From Apodospora peruviana (taxonomy: Eukaryota > Ascomycota > Sordariomycetes > Sordariales > Lasiosphaeriaceae), in the NCBI GenBank assembly GCA_033439685.1, contig JAUEDM010000001.1:8246001-8310000 (forward strand): a stretch of DNA of 64,000 nt, written 5' to 3'. Positions 37,701 to 48,403 of this stretch are shown piece after piece. Position 1 is the first letter of the stretch. Each line of letters starts with the position of its first letter. A program made the position numbers and the translations under genes. The notes beneath the pieces are model-generated. The model had not been told where the DNA came from. It saw nothing but the letters and a program-made list of their open reading frames with translations, and ran no database searches.

Positions 37701-38249
37701 ATGCGCATGGCTTGTATTTCAGAGCAGGGCCTGTAAAGTCCCTGGTAAAACAAGCTGTTGTTCTCGAAAAGAGGGCTTACAACCTCTGTCCGTGAGCCAC
37801 CTTCCACTGAGTTTGGAAAGCAGAAAGTCTCCTCGCCTCGCGTTCTATGGCCTGGAGTAGCCGTGCTATAATTAGCCGGCTCGAGGGGAGGCAGTTGTCC
37901 AAGGCGCGTAGGTCTGCAGGGCAAGCATGATGGTCTGCTCAAGAACATCTCTTGCGATAAGAGGTGAAAGATTGAAGCCTGCAAATCTCACGGGCAACCG
38001 CTCGCAGAGTTTAGTAGGCGGTCTCGTCGCGATATGGAGACTGGACTGATATGTTCTTCAACCCTTTTCCAGGTAAATTTGGCGCCGATGTGGATTCAGA
38101 GATGGAGGTATGGGAACCTTGGACTGCCACGGGATGCTATGGCTGGAGTGGTGAGGCACGCGGGATTAACAATTGATTTATTGCAAGGCTTTTGCCTGAT
38201 ATGATCAGATGAAAGTCTTGTGTAAGCTTACTTGATGTCCACCGTGATA
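37701..38249. other. Intergenic region
   Basis: No gene is seen. The sequence may include the decayed 3' end of the preceding STAND-like relic. Confidence 0.4.
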
Positions 38250-38905
38250 TCAAGACGCTGCTCCGAAGGTTACCCGGAGACACAGCGACTCCAGCTGGCG
38301 TAGCAGTTCTGGACTGGCTACATCACCAGGGTAAATTGGCAGATCAATACCAAACCCGTTGTCTCGGAGGTCCTTAATACCTTTGACTAACAGCTGATGC
38401 CCGGCGAGGGCATTTGCGGCAACGATGAAGCTGGTGTCAAAAAGGAGCTCACGCCTCATGCGCTGTCGAGGTCTATCCCCGTCGGTTCTTGCCGCGTTCG
38501 AATCTTGGCGCTTCGGAATGGTCTCACGTCCAACACAATAGTGTTATTAACATGTCTCGCATCTTTGAAAGCGAAGCGAAGCGCCTCGTCGACCTTACGA
38601 ACGGCGTAAGAATACTTCTCATCGGCGATGATATCCTTGTAGTGCTGCTCTTCTTCTCTGTCGCTCGGCTCGAGGAGGATAACCACCAGATCACCAAGTC
38701 CGCGGCCAAGCCTAAAGGCATTCAGCATTGCCATTGCTGTCGCCCCGAGTTCTTCCTCCCATCCTAACTGCAATAGCGGATATAAGTGAGCTTCAGAGTG
38801 TTCCCCTTGGCCGGTTATACCTATGGCACATCTTTCCAGAGCTTCGGGTACGGTATCGAGCGAGTCCCTAACATTGAGGTTGATGGTTTTGGTGATGTTA
38901 TCCAT
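38250..38905 (-). pseudogene. Small unknown gene, possibly split by a frameshift
   Basis: ATG at 38905 opens a 149-aa frame (MDNITKTINLNVRDSLDTVP) with protein-like composition. It includes an acidic charged stretch (LLEPSDREEEQHYKDIIADE) and VNNTIVLDVRPFRSAKIR, ending in TGA at 38456. A second open frame directly downstream (RRELLFDTSFIVAANALAGH to GAAS, ending 38250) also looks coding, in a shifted frame with no intron signal between. I read this as one gene broken near 38460, or two unrelated frames. I do not recognise a family. It sits between the STAND-like and HET relics, which makes decay plausible. Confidence 0.35.
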
Positions 38906-39074
38906 GTTCAACGGGTGGCAAATGATGAATCTGGCTATCGTCAGAAACACGAACCCATGACAAATGATAGAAGGAGAGGAAAGGAAAGAAACGCAGGAAA
39001 ATACTGTAAGCCGGCTTACTGGAGGCTGGCATTGACTTAAAGCGAATGTTTTGCGGGACTGGAGCCCGAATCCT

Positions 39075-39093
39075 GGGGGGGGGGGGGGGGGGG
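39075..39093. repeat. Poly-G tract, 19 bases
   Basis: An uninterrupted run of 19 G on the plus strand upstream of the small minus-strand gene. Confidence 0.95.
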
Positions 39094-39424
39094 AGAAACC
39101 GAGCCCAAGTCGATGAGGAGATCCGAACCATCTAGCGGTACTTAAGGTATCCTTGCTGCCTGACAATGAAATGATGTGGATATTTCGTATTGGGTTCAGG
39201 CCTTTAACTTGAGCCCGGTTCCTTTCCACCTTTACAAGTTGTGTAACCTGCACGCCATTTTAGGCACCCATGCATCTAGATCTGTCTAGGAAAATGAATA
39301 TGAAGCTACGTAATAAGATATGAAACAGGCAGTGTCTTATCAGATCAGGACCTAGCAAATAGAACTGCACTAAGGTTTTGAACCCGGTGGAGGTATACGG
39401 TGAAGATGTGCAAAACAGTGACTA

Positions 39425-40725
39425 TCACAAGACAATATCTTCAATCGGTGGGCCGGCGTAGCCCGGCGGAGGTTGCCAGTCTACCGATGTGCCCGCGAGG
39501 GCGTCCCAATAGCCTGCCTCTGTCCATCCATCTATCCAGCATTGGCTGACCATGATATGTCCCGACGGCTCCTCAACCATCTTTCGCAGGATCAACGGAA
39601 CGGGACATCCGACTAGGAGCCATATTTCATCTCCAATTTGCAGATCAGAGTTCTTCCGTGCTAGTCCAATCCGGTGAGTGCTGGTCGAAAGTAAGTCGGC
39701 GATCGATGAAAAGCTTCCCCAGGTCATGCACAATGTCTCCATCTGTAGGCGTTAAGGTGTTGATAACAGCCCGATTCACCCGAAGATCAAAAACGCTCAA
39801 CATTTCTCGCTTGCAACTGTCCGAACAATTTGAGCGGGTCCAGATCATAGTCAGCCGTAATGTCCTCCGGTGCTATGTCACACGCAAGTCCGATAAGCCC
39901 AAATAGGCGGTCCCTGGGATCCCGACACTGAAGGTAGTAAGACCCTAGAAACAGATGGAGAAGTGTGAATTGGGAGGACTCTCAGGGTGCAATGTGCAGA
40001 CTTGCCATGAATACCGCACCCATAACGCCGTGCGTCCCTTTATATATTTCTGAGCAAAGTTCAACCGCAGCGGAATGATGGACAGGATTGCGCGCGTTAC
40101 GGCGTTGGGCCGTCAGGAAAATAAAGATCGAGTGGTTGGCGGCCGGGCTAGTACGGAAATTGAAGACCATCTTGGGTGCAAGTAGCATCTCTTGTTGAAC
40201 CCACAAGCGAGACCAGTATGTGTCAGAAAATATGCGGATGAAAGGCCTCCAGAACTCGAGGTCGTAGGCGCTAAGGTCGATATTGGCGCCATGGGCCTCG
40301 ATTTCCGCAAAGACGGGGGAAGAGGGTCAACCTCAACATCGAGCCACGACCGCGTTCCGATTGACTTCGAGTAGATCTTCCTCATCAACTGAACTTGGTG
40401 GCCTCGTTCTTCAGGGTCATCCTGGTTGATGCAAAGAGCGTCAATCCAGATGACGAGCGGCTCCTCGTCTTGCTCCGGTCTGATGTACTTGAGTGCCCGC
40501 TGCAGGTTGCGCGCAATACCGAGTCTTTCTCTACCAACATGTATCTTAGAGACCTTAGTTGGCTTTCCCCAGACATAGCTGAGTGCTACATATTCAGGAC
40601 GGGGGTCATTTTCCAAGCTCGCAATGAACAGTTCTCCTTTAATACGGCTGGCGCGGGATCTTGCGGGCAGAAGTCTGAGAAGCCTGATTTCGTTGTTGGT
40701 CGAGTTTAGAGGGGGCGTACTTATA
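39425..40725 (-). pseudogene. HET-domain (heterokaryon incompatibility) protein, broken
   Basis: HET-domain blocks are clear on the minus strand: YVALSYVWG, LGIARNLQRALKYIR, and VIWIDALCINQDDPEERGHQ followed by VQLMRKIYS. Later come YWSRLWVQQEM and the C-terminal IGDEIWLLVGCPVPLILRKM typical of HET proteins. The parts do not share a frame: a one-base shift is required near 40314-40322, and in-frame TGA codons occur at 39982-39984 and 39787-39789. The N-terminal start is not resolved; coding-like sequence (EIRLLRLLPARSRASRIKGE) extends to about 40690. HET proteins trigger programmed cell death in vegetative incompatibility. This copy cannot make a full-length product. Tail codons remain well conserved, so inactivation may be fairly recent. 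Confidence 0.8.
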
Positions 40726-42023
40726 AGTTGATGCTTTGAATTGAGACCGAAGGACGCGCTGGATGATACCCAAGGCTTTGGTGATTGGAATCATTCGTCG
40801 GCAAAGAAAGGTGTTTGTAATGTGTCAATGGGGATGAGAAAGGGAAAATACATGGTAGAAATCAGGATTCCTGGAATGGGCTTTCCCCCTCCTTGAAAGT
40901 GCGGGTTTTGCTCTTCTCGCGTGGTTTAGGCATCAAGGCGGTGCGCCCGATTGGTGGTGGCTTTGAGGTTTGGGGAAATAGAAATCGGAACTTGAAGGCA
41001 GAATCCAACCATTGGCGGTGATAACACGTCGTGGCTCACAGCGCAGGTCTTGGGACTCCAACCGGCCGTGGTGGCTGTGCAGACTGCAACATTGCATGGC
41101 ATTATTGTGGTTTCTTTACGTACCTTGTAGAATATGGGATTCGAGTTGTTGGCCACTTGTGTTGATAGGTCATGTAGGTACATGTAGGTAAGGTATCCAA
41201 CGGCAAAGGGGGGGGGGGGGGGTAGCGGCATGCAATGCCCTCAGGTTCAAGCTCTTACTAGTCTGATCAACACCAACTTGATTATCAGGTACTTACCCGG
41301 TAGTTAGCTACTAATTTTGAAGTAACCCTATGGTCGTGTCTATAACCACAAAGAACTCCCAATATTTTGGGAATCTCTCATCTGAAGACACGAAGACCTC
41401 AACACAGTCTCCAGCGTATCCAGAAACTCAGGCATGACTTCCGAGGTACCCGAGAAAAGGCACCTGACTTGGCGACATTATCGCGCCCTCTCGACAGCGG
41501 AGAACTCACTGAACCAATGATGTCGCGCTTCGGAACACGCGGGACCGCGGACCATCGTCGGGGTACCGCATAATTACTACCTACGTACCTATGCTTACAC
41601 ACCTACCATGGACAATGACTCCTCACCGTGCCGTGACCTCGTGTCTCTTGCGACGCGTCGTGGTCGCTTACCCGCAAAGAACAAGGCCCAATCATGCACC
41701 CGCGTCAAAGCTGCAAATGCAATGCAAGTTTGCTGCTGGCGGCAGCAACTCAGCTAGCCACCGTTCACTAAAAGCGAAAGGGCGGTGTCCGGATTCGATC
41801 GGATCGTCGGACAGCACGACCATTCTAATCAGGAACACAGAATTTCGTTATCATTCATAACCCATTGGTCAAAAGTGCGGGGAAGTGCTGAGAAGACTGA
41901 GACATTTCTGTCTTCTATAAGTTTACCCAGCTTGACTTCAACTTCCACCCTCCAGTTCCAGTCACAACTCACTCTCATCTCCAACTTCATAAACACAAAA
42001 CAAAAACAACCGCGCCAGCCAAA
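40726..42023. other. Intergenic region
   Basis: It includes a 15-base poly-G tract (41208-41222), ACCTACGTACCT and TAGGTACATGTAGGTA words near 41165-41190 and 41580, and a CT/CA-rich leader at 41900-42023 before the VOC gene. No gene is seen. Confidence 0.5.
41208..41222. repeat. Poly-G tract, 15 bases
   Basis: An uninterrupted run of 15 G on the plus strand in the intergenic region upstream of the VOC gene. Confidence 0.9.
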
Positions 42024-42504
42024 ATGCCCCTGTCCCACACGAGCATCAAGATCGCCCACGGGGACACCCACACCGCGACCATAGCGTGGTACGAAAAGGC
42101 CCTCGCCCCGCTCGGCTACAAGAAGGCCATGGTCTTCATGGACGGCGCCATCGTCGGCTACAGCGACGCCAACGACAAGACCGACTGGTGGGTGTCGGCC
42201 GCCAAGGAAGGCGAGAGCCCCGTGGCTTCGCATCATGCCTTTTCTGCTGAGAGTATGTTCTATCCCTACAACTCACTTTTTTTTTTTTTTTTTTTTTCAT
42301 AAAAAAAATTGTTGATTGATGATGTTGTGGGGGCGAATAGACAAAGCAGCTGTCGACGCGTTCTACAAGGCCGGTCTCGAGGCCGGCGGCAAGGATAACG
42401 GTGCTCCCGGGCCGAGGCCGATGTACGGACCTACGTACTATGCTGCTTTTGTGCTTGATCCTGCTGGGAATAACATTGAGGCTGTTACTTATAGCGCGGA
42501 GTGA
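42024..42504 (+). CDS. VOC/glyoxalase-bleomycin resistance-like protein, two exons
   Basis: Exons 42024-42252 and 42341-42504 (intron GTATGT...AATAG) join to 130 aa. The fold signature is visible: MPLSHTSIKI, then TATIAWYEKALAPLGYKKA, SHHAFSAE, AVDAFYKAGLEAGG, YYAAFVLDPAGNNIEAV. This matches the compact single-domain vicinal-oxygen-chelate proteins common in ascomycetes, usually soluble metal-dependent or metal-free enzymes of unknown substrate. Metal ligands are plausibly the His near the N-terminus, the His of SHHAF and the Glu of NNIEAV. The intron carries a T21 run followed by A8. Length is normal and the gene looks intact. Confidence 0.85.
42277..42297. repeat. Poly-T tract inside an intron
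   Basis: A run of 21 T, followed after CAT by eight A, within the only intron of the VOC gene. It may affect splice-site recognition, as a pyrimidine tract about 45 nt before the acceptor. Confidence 0.9.
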
Positions 42505-42790
42505 GTGGGTAAGGTGGTTATTTAGGTAGGTGCTAGTTGGCGAGATGGTTTGAAGCAGGGGAGAGGTGGGGAGATAGCATTAATTATATAAATTCTACAT
42601 TATTTCTCTTGGTGCCATCTCTACTGTGGTGGTTATTTGTGGACTATCTGTCCTGATGCCGAACGAAACACGTAAATGATGAACATGAGTGATTACATGT
42701 AAATGATTATTTCCTCCGACACCATTACTACCCCCAAGTCCCTTCTCTCTTGCGTTTAACTATATAAAGACGAAGACTCTAATGTCGCGC

Positions 42791-44534
42791 TCACCAACGA
42801 CCAGCATAGGAGGTGGCAGGAGTGTCTGTGGTAGTGCAGGGTGTTGAGGTGTCCACTTGCTGTTCTGGAGGTGGTACCACCCAGCTTTCTTGATGGCTGT
42901 TGTCATACTCTGATATCGTGCGTGTCGAGGTCACCAGTGTAGTGTACACCTCGGGGGACCATGTGGAGGTTGTACAGGGGGTGGAGGTCGATGAGGTCGA
43001 CTCAAAGTCGGTGCAGGGTGTCGGCGTCGGAGGAGTTGGTTCTGAGTAAGAAGCCGACTTTATTGGGGATGAAGGTGGAGGTACTACTATTATGGGGGTA
43101 GATGGTGTGGAGGTGGTGGTGCACGGCGTGGATTGGCTTGGCGAGCCAGGCGGTGTCAACGGCATAGAGACGCTGTCTGAAAAAGATGGCTTGGATGGGC
43201 CCGGTGGGGCCGGTAAGGTAGGCAGCGTCGAATATGTGTGTGCCGTTGTGGTCGTGATTATCGTCGTCGTGGTTGTACTGGGTGTTTCTACCGTTGCAGT
43301 GGTGATCAGTGTCGTCTCCACCGTCTGAATGAATGTCTCGGTCGTCCCTATCGTCTGAATGGTTGTCTCGGTCGTCCCTATCGTCTGAATGGTTGTCTCG
43401 ACTGTCTGTACCAAGGTTTCTATTGTCGTTTCACACGTCGTCTCTAGGGTCGCCGTTGTTGTCTCCGTCACGGTTTGGACCTGGGTTGTGGTGACAAACA
43501 CTGGTGCGTCTAGGAGCTGATTATTGAAAGAAAGACCGTGTTAGTGCTATACCAAACACAACAGCGTTGAAGCGAGCATAAATACCTTGTCAACGGTGTG
43601 TGCAACACCGTTCTTGATAATGGCGTCGCCGGTGAGAATGCGTGCTCCGCCGATGAACACGTCGCCACACTGGACGGTGACTGTCACCGTGGTGCCGGCG
43701 AGAGTCTTGAATGAGTCGCCGTGCTTCAGATCAGAGGTAAAGATGGGCGTCCCGAGGATGACGTGTCTTCGCAGGATTTCGGCGAACACGTCATCCGGAA
43801 GGTTTGAAGGGATGGCCCGGTTATCGGGAACCAAGAAGGTGATGCCGGTGCGAGTGTCCAGGTCCTTAATGAAACCTGTCCGCTGCAAGACTCCGAGCGT
43901 CTTGTCTGCACCCAGAAAAGGGAGCGTGACGGATAAGATTTGAGGTAGTGTGAATGCGCTATCGAATGTCAGCTGGAGATTCGAAGGTGCGCTGTGATGA
44001 GATAACTAACCCCGAAACCGGACGGATGATGCCATTGTCGTAGGGAATATCCAGGCCGGCGACCTGAACAACGTCGCCAAGACCGGTATGAACCACAGGC
44101 AGCGCACCATTGGGCATGTTCTTTTGCACAATGCTCGCGTTATGACCGACAGGGAGGTTTACAAATTCCGGATCATCCAGCAGCGTCATCAAGTCTTCAG
44201 CTCCAGGGCCGGGGACGTCAGAGCACACGGCATCCCTGCGTCGTTTGTCGCCATGGAACGGTTTGGGGGTGCATTGGTATTCAGGTTTCAGGTCGTTAAG
44301 GCCAATGTCGCGTGGAAAAACACCATGAAGCCTTCGTCTGATCAGAGCAGCGTTTGTTGGAGCATACACGATGAGGGGCTCGTTGAAGCTGAGGACGTTT
44401 GCTCCTGCAGACCCTTCCAATAGTGTGGCGAACTCGGTAAAGCCCTCCTCGCGAAGCACAGTCAGAAGGGACTGTGCAAAGGATCCAGTTGCAAACAGGG
44501 CGAGAAGAATAAAAAGCCCGAATTTGCCGGCCAT
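42791..44534 (-). CDS. Secreted fasciclin (FAS1) domain protein with Thr/Pro-rich tail, three exons
   Basis: Exons 44534-44011, 43958-43586 and 43516-42791 (introns GTTAGT...ATAG and GTATTT...TCAG) join to 540 aa. A signal peptide (MAGKFGLFILLALFATGSFA) precedes two FAS1 domains. The first carries LLTVLREEGFTEFATLLEGS and PLIVYAPTNAAL. The second carries LGVLQRTGFIKDLDTRTGIT, FLVPDNRAIPSNLPDD and the closing NGVAHTVDKLL. After about residue 300 the chain is Thr/Ser/Pro-rich (repeats of TTIQTIGTTE and STPCTT), likely O-glycosylated. No clear GPI anchor signal is visible at the end (SYAGRW). FAS1 proteins act in cell-surface adhesion. The gene reads intact. Confidence 0.88.
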
Positions 44535-45839
44535 TTTTGGACAGTTAGAAAGGGCACTAGGGTGGTTGAAAAAACGACTGCTGTGGAGGCCAGTGTCTCG
44601 ATAACTCAGAACTCCCTGACTCCGATGCTTGACACATCCGACCCCGTGAGCGAGTTAAGTACCCGGGGACACTCGTCATATCATCTTCTTCACTACCGAT
44701 TTATTAACTAACCTTACCTGATGGCCTGCAGATAGAATCTACCTAGTCATTTCTGAACTGCATCATGTAAGTCTGACGAGGCTCATTGGGAAAGCCCAAC
44801 ATGTTGGGTGCAGGCCGGCATGTTGGGGCTCTGTTCCCCTCCTCTATCACAGCTTTCCACTGCATACATGCATGATTGCATCTCAGCTTCGATTCAGCCC
44901 AAGCACGGCGACATTCAGTTATTGCAGAACTGGATACAAGCAGTCACGTTGAACGTGATACATACCGTCACAAGGCGTTCCAGCAGCGTCAGCCTGTATG
45001 CTGTTCAGAGGCGAGGGACAGATATCAGTGTCTTGAGCTGCAGGCGAGAGCATCATGATTCGTGGCGTCCAGTTGCTGTCTGGCGGATGCTTTCATGTTG
45101 TGACACCTTCCACTTTTTTCATGGGGAAGGACCGAGATTCCCAGAAAAGGGTTCGGGACGAAAGTCCAACTACAAGTGCTCTAGACGCGCATGGCGCGGG
45201 ATGAAAGAAAGGGCTCCCCGACGCCACATGTGTGTGCGTGCAGCTTGCATACATCAAGACAAGCTGCCATAGGTAGGTCGGGGCGAAGCAAGAGCAGAAG
45301 TGCAGTTCCCGGCAGTAACGGCAGAGAAGCTGAAAAAAGCAGTGGAGGCTATGAAGAACGTGTACATGAAGATGAAGAGGATGTGGAATGCCAAATTTGT
45401 TTCTGGCTGCCTTGTCCATTAATAATACCTTGGATTCGGTTGATAGAACAGGACGTGTTGGGCTCTCTCGCCCATAAGGGGGGTGGGGGCGAGCCTCGTC
45501 TCGATCGTCAAACCTTGATCAGATACCCGGACCTGTTGCTGCGAACATGCTGCATGCCCTTTTACCCCTCTCCATTTCTTTCTCTGCTTTTATTCAATCT
45601 CGTCGATGTTGATCTCGGGTAACGAAGCAATGGGAGAACCCATGCTATCCTGGAGAATCCCTGCAGAACACTGCTTGATCTCATTGCGAGATCCCTAATC
45701 CTGTCCTTTCGTAAACCAAGTGCCAAGGTAAAGTAGGTACCTATGATCGCAATCCTCCCTACCCAAACTCTTAAGCACTTGGGACCAATGCTAACCAAGG
45801 TAAAAGGCATCTCACGCTAGCAGACAGGAAAACCCCAGC
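44535..45839. other. Intergenic region
   Basis: A divergent promoter region between the FAS1 gene and the 785-aa membrane protein gene. A GTAGGTACCTA word lies near 45735. Open frames here are short and lack motifs. No gene is seen. Confidence 0.5.
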
Positions 45840-48197
45840 ATGAACTCAAACATGTCGAGCTTATACGTCTCACCGCCCGAGACGGGATACCTTCTCAACA
45901 AGCCATTCGACATGCCGGCCGCAGATGGCACCGTGTGGGCTGTCGCTTTCTCGACCAAAACCGGCCAGACCGTCAACGCCGCCCTCAGCGTCGCCTTTAC
46001 ATTTATCTTCACGTGGTTCTGGGGCCTCGTAGCTGCCGCTGCACTCTACTTTGCACCTCACCGCTTCTCGCGCCGCCGGCTTGTCGCCCTCATTGCGCTG
46101 CGAAACTCGTCCGACCCATGGTCCGCCTTCCAGGCACTGCTCAGCTTCACCACCGAGAGCATGGGCTGCTTCCGGCCCAGGAGACAGGGGCAGCCGTCCA
46201 CCTGGCGAGACTCGCTCTTCGGCCTCGTCTTCGTCACCCTCGCGCTGGCTGTGGTGGTTACTAGCATGGTCTTGGGTATCTTCGGTCCTCCCATGCTCCA
46301 GATTGGCAATGTTGCTCCCGTGAGCGTTGGCGCCCTGTACTATCCGCGCGCCGCCATATCACGGGCGGCCACCTACCGCGCGTTTCGCGTCGACCCATCC
46401 TTGCGGGCTCTCAGCAGCGTCGAGGTATTTGGGGAGACAGTCAGATCTAAGGTGGTGGTTCAGCCCGACGCCACGGTCCAGACGGTGGACGAGTCGGAGC
46501 CCATGTATGGCCTGACATATGGCTACAGCATCACTGGTGCCGAGCTCGGCCTTAAACACTCTTCCGACCTCGCTCTGTCTGTCAAGGGCGCCTGCAGGAC
46601 TGAGTATGGCTGGCTCGACACGAAAAACGACGACGAAACCTTGGACAGGTACTTCGTGTTCAACGATCCCAACAATAAGTTCACGTCCAATTTGACCGGG
46701 CCAGTCCTGTCGTACCCACCGCGAACTGGATTCATACTGCCGAATCAGGATGAAGCGAATGTACAAGCCATGGCAGGCAACGTGTCATATGCCGTATTGG
46801 CTACCCTAGCCCATCGCCCAAGCGCCCGGGCCGGGACCGACCCTTGGTACCTGACTGAGCGGTGGGACGAAGGCAACGACGAAACTCCGTTCCGAATCCG
46901 ACCTCGCCGACCAGCCCTCTCGTGCTGGCACCAGGACACATGGAGCTGTTGCGGCGGCGACGCGAATCACACCGTCACCGGTGGCCTCAATCTCCCCAAG
47001 TTGACCAGCCTCGGCATTCCTAACGTACTCCGCGACGTCCTTGGGATTGCGCTGCTGTACCCTCCCGTCTGGCGCATTGGCCAGGATGCCGGCATGTCGG
47101 CACTCACCTCAGTCGTCTCGTCGCCTGGATCCATCGACGGCACCCTGGACGCCAGCACGGCCAGCATCCATCGCGACATGGAGCGTCTGGTCATGGGTGC
47201 TTACATCAACACCCTCAACACGCTGGCCGACTCCACAATGTTCCAACCCGCAAGCGACGAAGAGATTCGCACGTCCAACTGGTTCTACGACAAGAACCCA
47301 CCACCTAGCGGAGGTGTCGCAACACCGCGCGACGGCGCCGACGACTTTGTCGTACACACCCCGGACGCGCAGACCTTCAACCTCTCCGGCCTCATCGCCA
47401 CGACCTGCATCGTCGGTGTCTTGCTCATCTTCAAGCTGATACTGATGCTCAAACTGTCGTTTCACCGAAACGCCTACGCCCCTCTGCCCGAAATCAGCGA
47501 GGAGATGATGGACCCGAACCTAGAATTGGAACAACAGGACTCGGAAGAGATCACGCCGCGCTTCAACAAAGACCGTTGGGCTCGCTTCAGAGCGTTTTCG
47601 GCCGTCAATTTGCTGCGAAACACCTACGAGGATGGTACCGGCGTGGCCGAGGACGACTGGCGGTGCAGCGAGAGCCTGCCTGACCCCAAAGAAGAGAAAC
47701 TACTGCGGCTGGTCAGGTGCGGCCACGGCGATCACGCCTGCGCAGGCCACATCGCTACCGACCCTGAGCTGTTGGGTCTGGGGAGGCAGCAGCAGCTGCC
47801 CCGAAAGCGACAGCGGCGACACCACGTCAAGAACGTCAACTCGGTGTCGACGTTGCTTGGGGAGGATGTGAATTATGACTCGTCAGCCACGGCGACAGTT
47901 AAGAAGATGGAGAGTTATGGGTCGCTCGGTAGGCAACAGCCACAACAACACCAGGATGAGGATTTTGGGACAATGATATGGTCGCCGACTGACGAGTTGG
48001 GAACCACCCCAGGAAATGGCTTCGATGATTCCAGGTATTACATGTACGGACAGGGTAACAGCAGCAATCCGTACTTTAGACAAGTCTCTGCGTTGCCGAC
48101 ACCACCGGCCGCGCAGGAAAACGGACCGTATGAGGAGGATATCACGTTTAACTCGGTGCCGCTGTTGGAGGCTCACTACTACCAGCCTGGAAAATAG
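45840..48197 (+). CDS. Large membrane protein of unknown function, 785 aa
   Basis: A single exon starts at ATG 45840 (in-frame Met at 45852 is an alternative). Hydrophobic helices lie near residues 45-70 (SVAFTFIFTWFWGLVAAAAL), 125-150 (GLVFVTLALAVVVTSMVLGI) and 515-540 (LIATTCIVGVLLIFKLILML). Between the second and third is a long, probably extracellular domain with conserved-looking Cys and Trp (SCWHQDTWSCCGG) and potential N-glycosylation sites. The C-terminal 240 residues are polar and cytosolic. The architecture resembles hypothetical transmembrane proteins common in Pezizomycotina; I know of no assigned function. The long uninterrupted GC-rich frame supports a functional gene. Confidence 0.8.
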   Translation: MNSNMSSLYVSPPETGYLLNKPFDMPAADGTVWAVAFSTKTGQTVNAALSVAFTFIFTWFWGLVAAAALYFAPHRFSRRRLVALIALRNSSDPWSAFQALLSFTTESMGCFRPRRQGQPSTWRDSLFGLVFVTLALAVVVTSMVLGIFGPPMLQIGNVAPVSVGALYYPRAAISRAATYRAFRVDPSLRALSSVEVFGETVRSKVVVQPDATVQTVDESEPMYGLTYGYSITGAELGLKHSSDLALSVKGACRTEYGWLDTKNDDETLDRYFVFNDPNNKFTSNLTGPVLSYPPRTGFILPNQDEANVQAMAGNVSYAVLATLAHRPSARAGTDPWYLTERWDEGNDETPFRIRPRRPALSCWHQDTWSCCGGDANHTVTGGLNLPKLTSLGIPNVLRDVLGIALLYPPVWRIGQDAGMSALTSVVSSPGSIDGTLDASTASIHRDMERLVMGAYINTLNTLADSTMFQPASDEEIRTSNWFYDKNPPPSGGVATPRDGADDFVVHTPDAQTFNLSGLIATTCIVGVLLIFKLILMLKLSFHRNAYAPLPEISEEMMDPNLELEQQDSEEITPRFNKDRWARFRAFSAVNLLRNTYEDGTGVAEDDWRCSESLPDPKEEKLLRLVRCGHGDHACAGHIATDPELLGLGRQQQLPRKRQRRHHVKNVNSVSTLLGEDVNYDSSATATVKKMESYGSLGRQQPQQHQDEDFGTMIWSPTDELGTTPGNGFDDSRYYMYGQGNSSNPYFRQVSALPTPPAAQENGPYEEDITFNSVPLLEAHYYQPGK

Positions 48198-48403
48198 GGG
48201 TATATGTCTAGGAGCGGGTTTTCATTATGTTATATCGATACCACAGCACACAAATAAGAGTTCGTTCAAATTGTTGACCAAGTTTTGGGCACTACGGATC
48301 ACAGCATAAACACTGCAGAGGTCTTTTATTTGCAAAACTTTGTGGTAATAAACACAGGGCTGATGCTCTTCCACCATACCACTCCCTGATATCACTCATA
48401 AAT

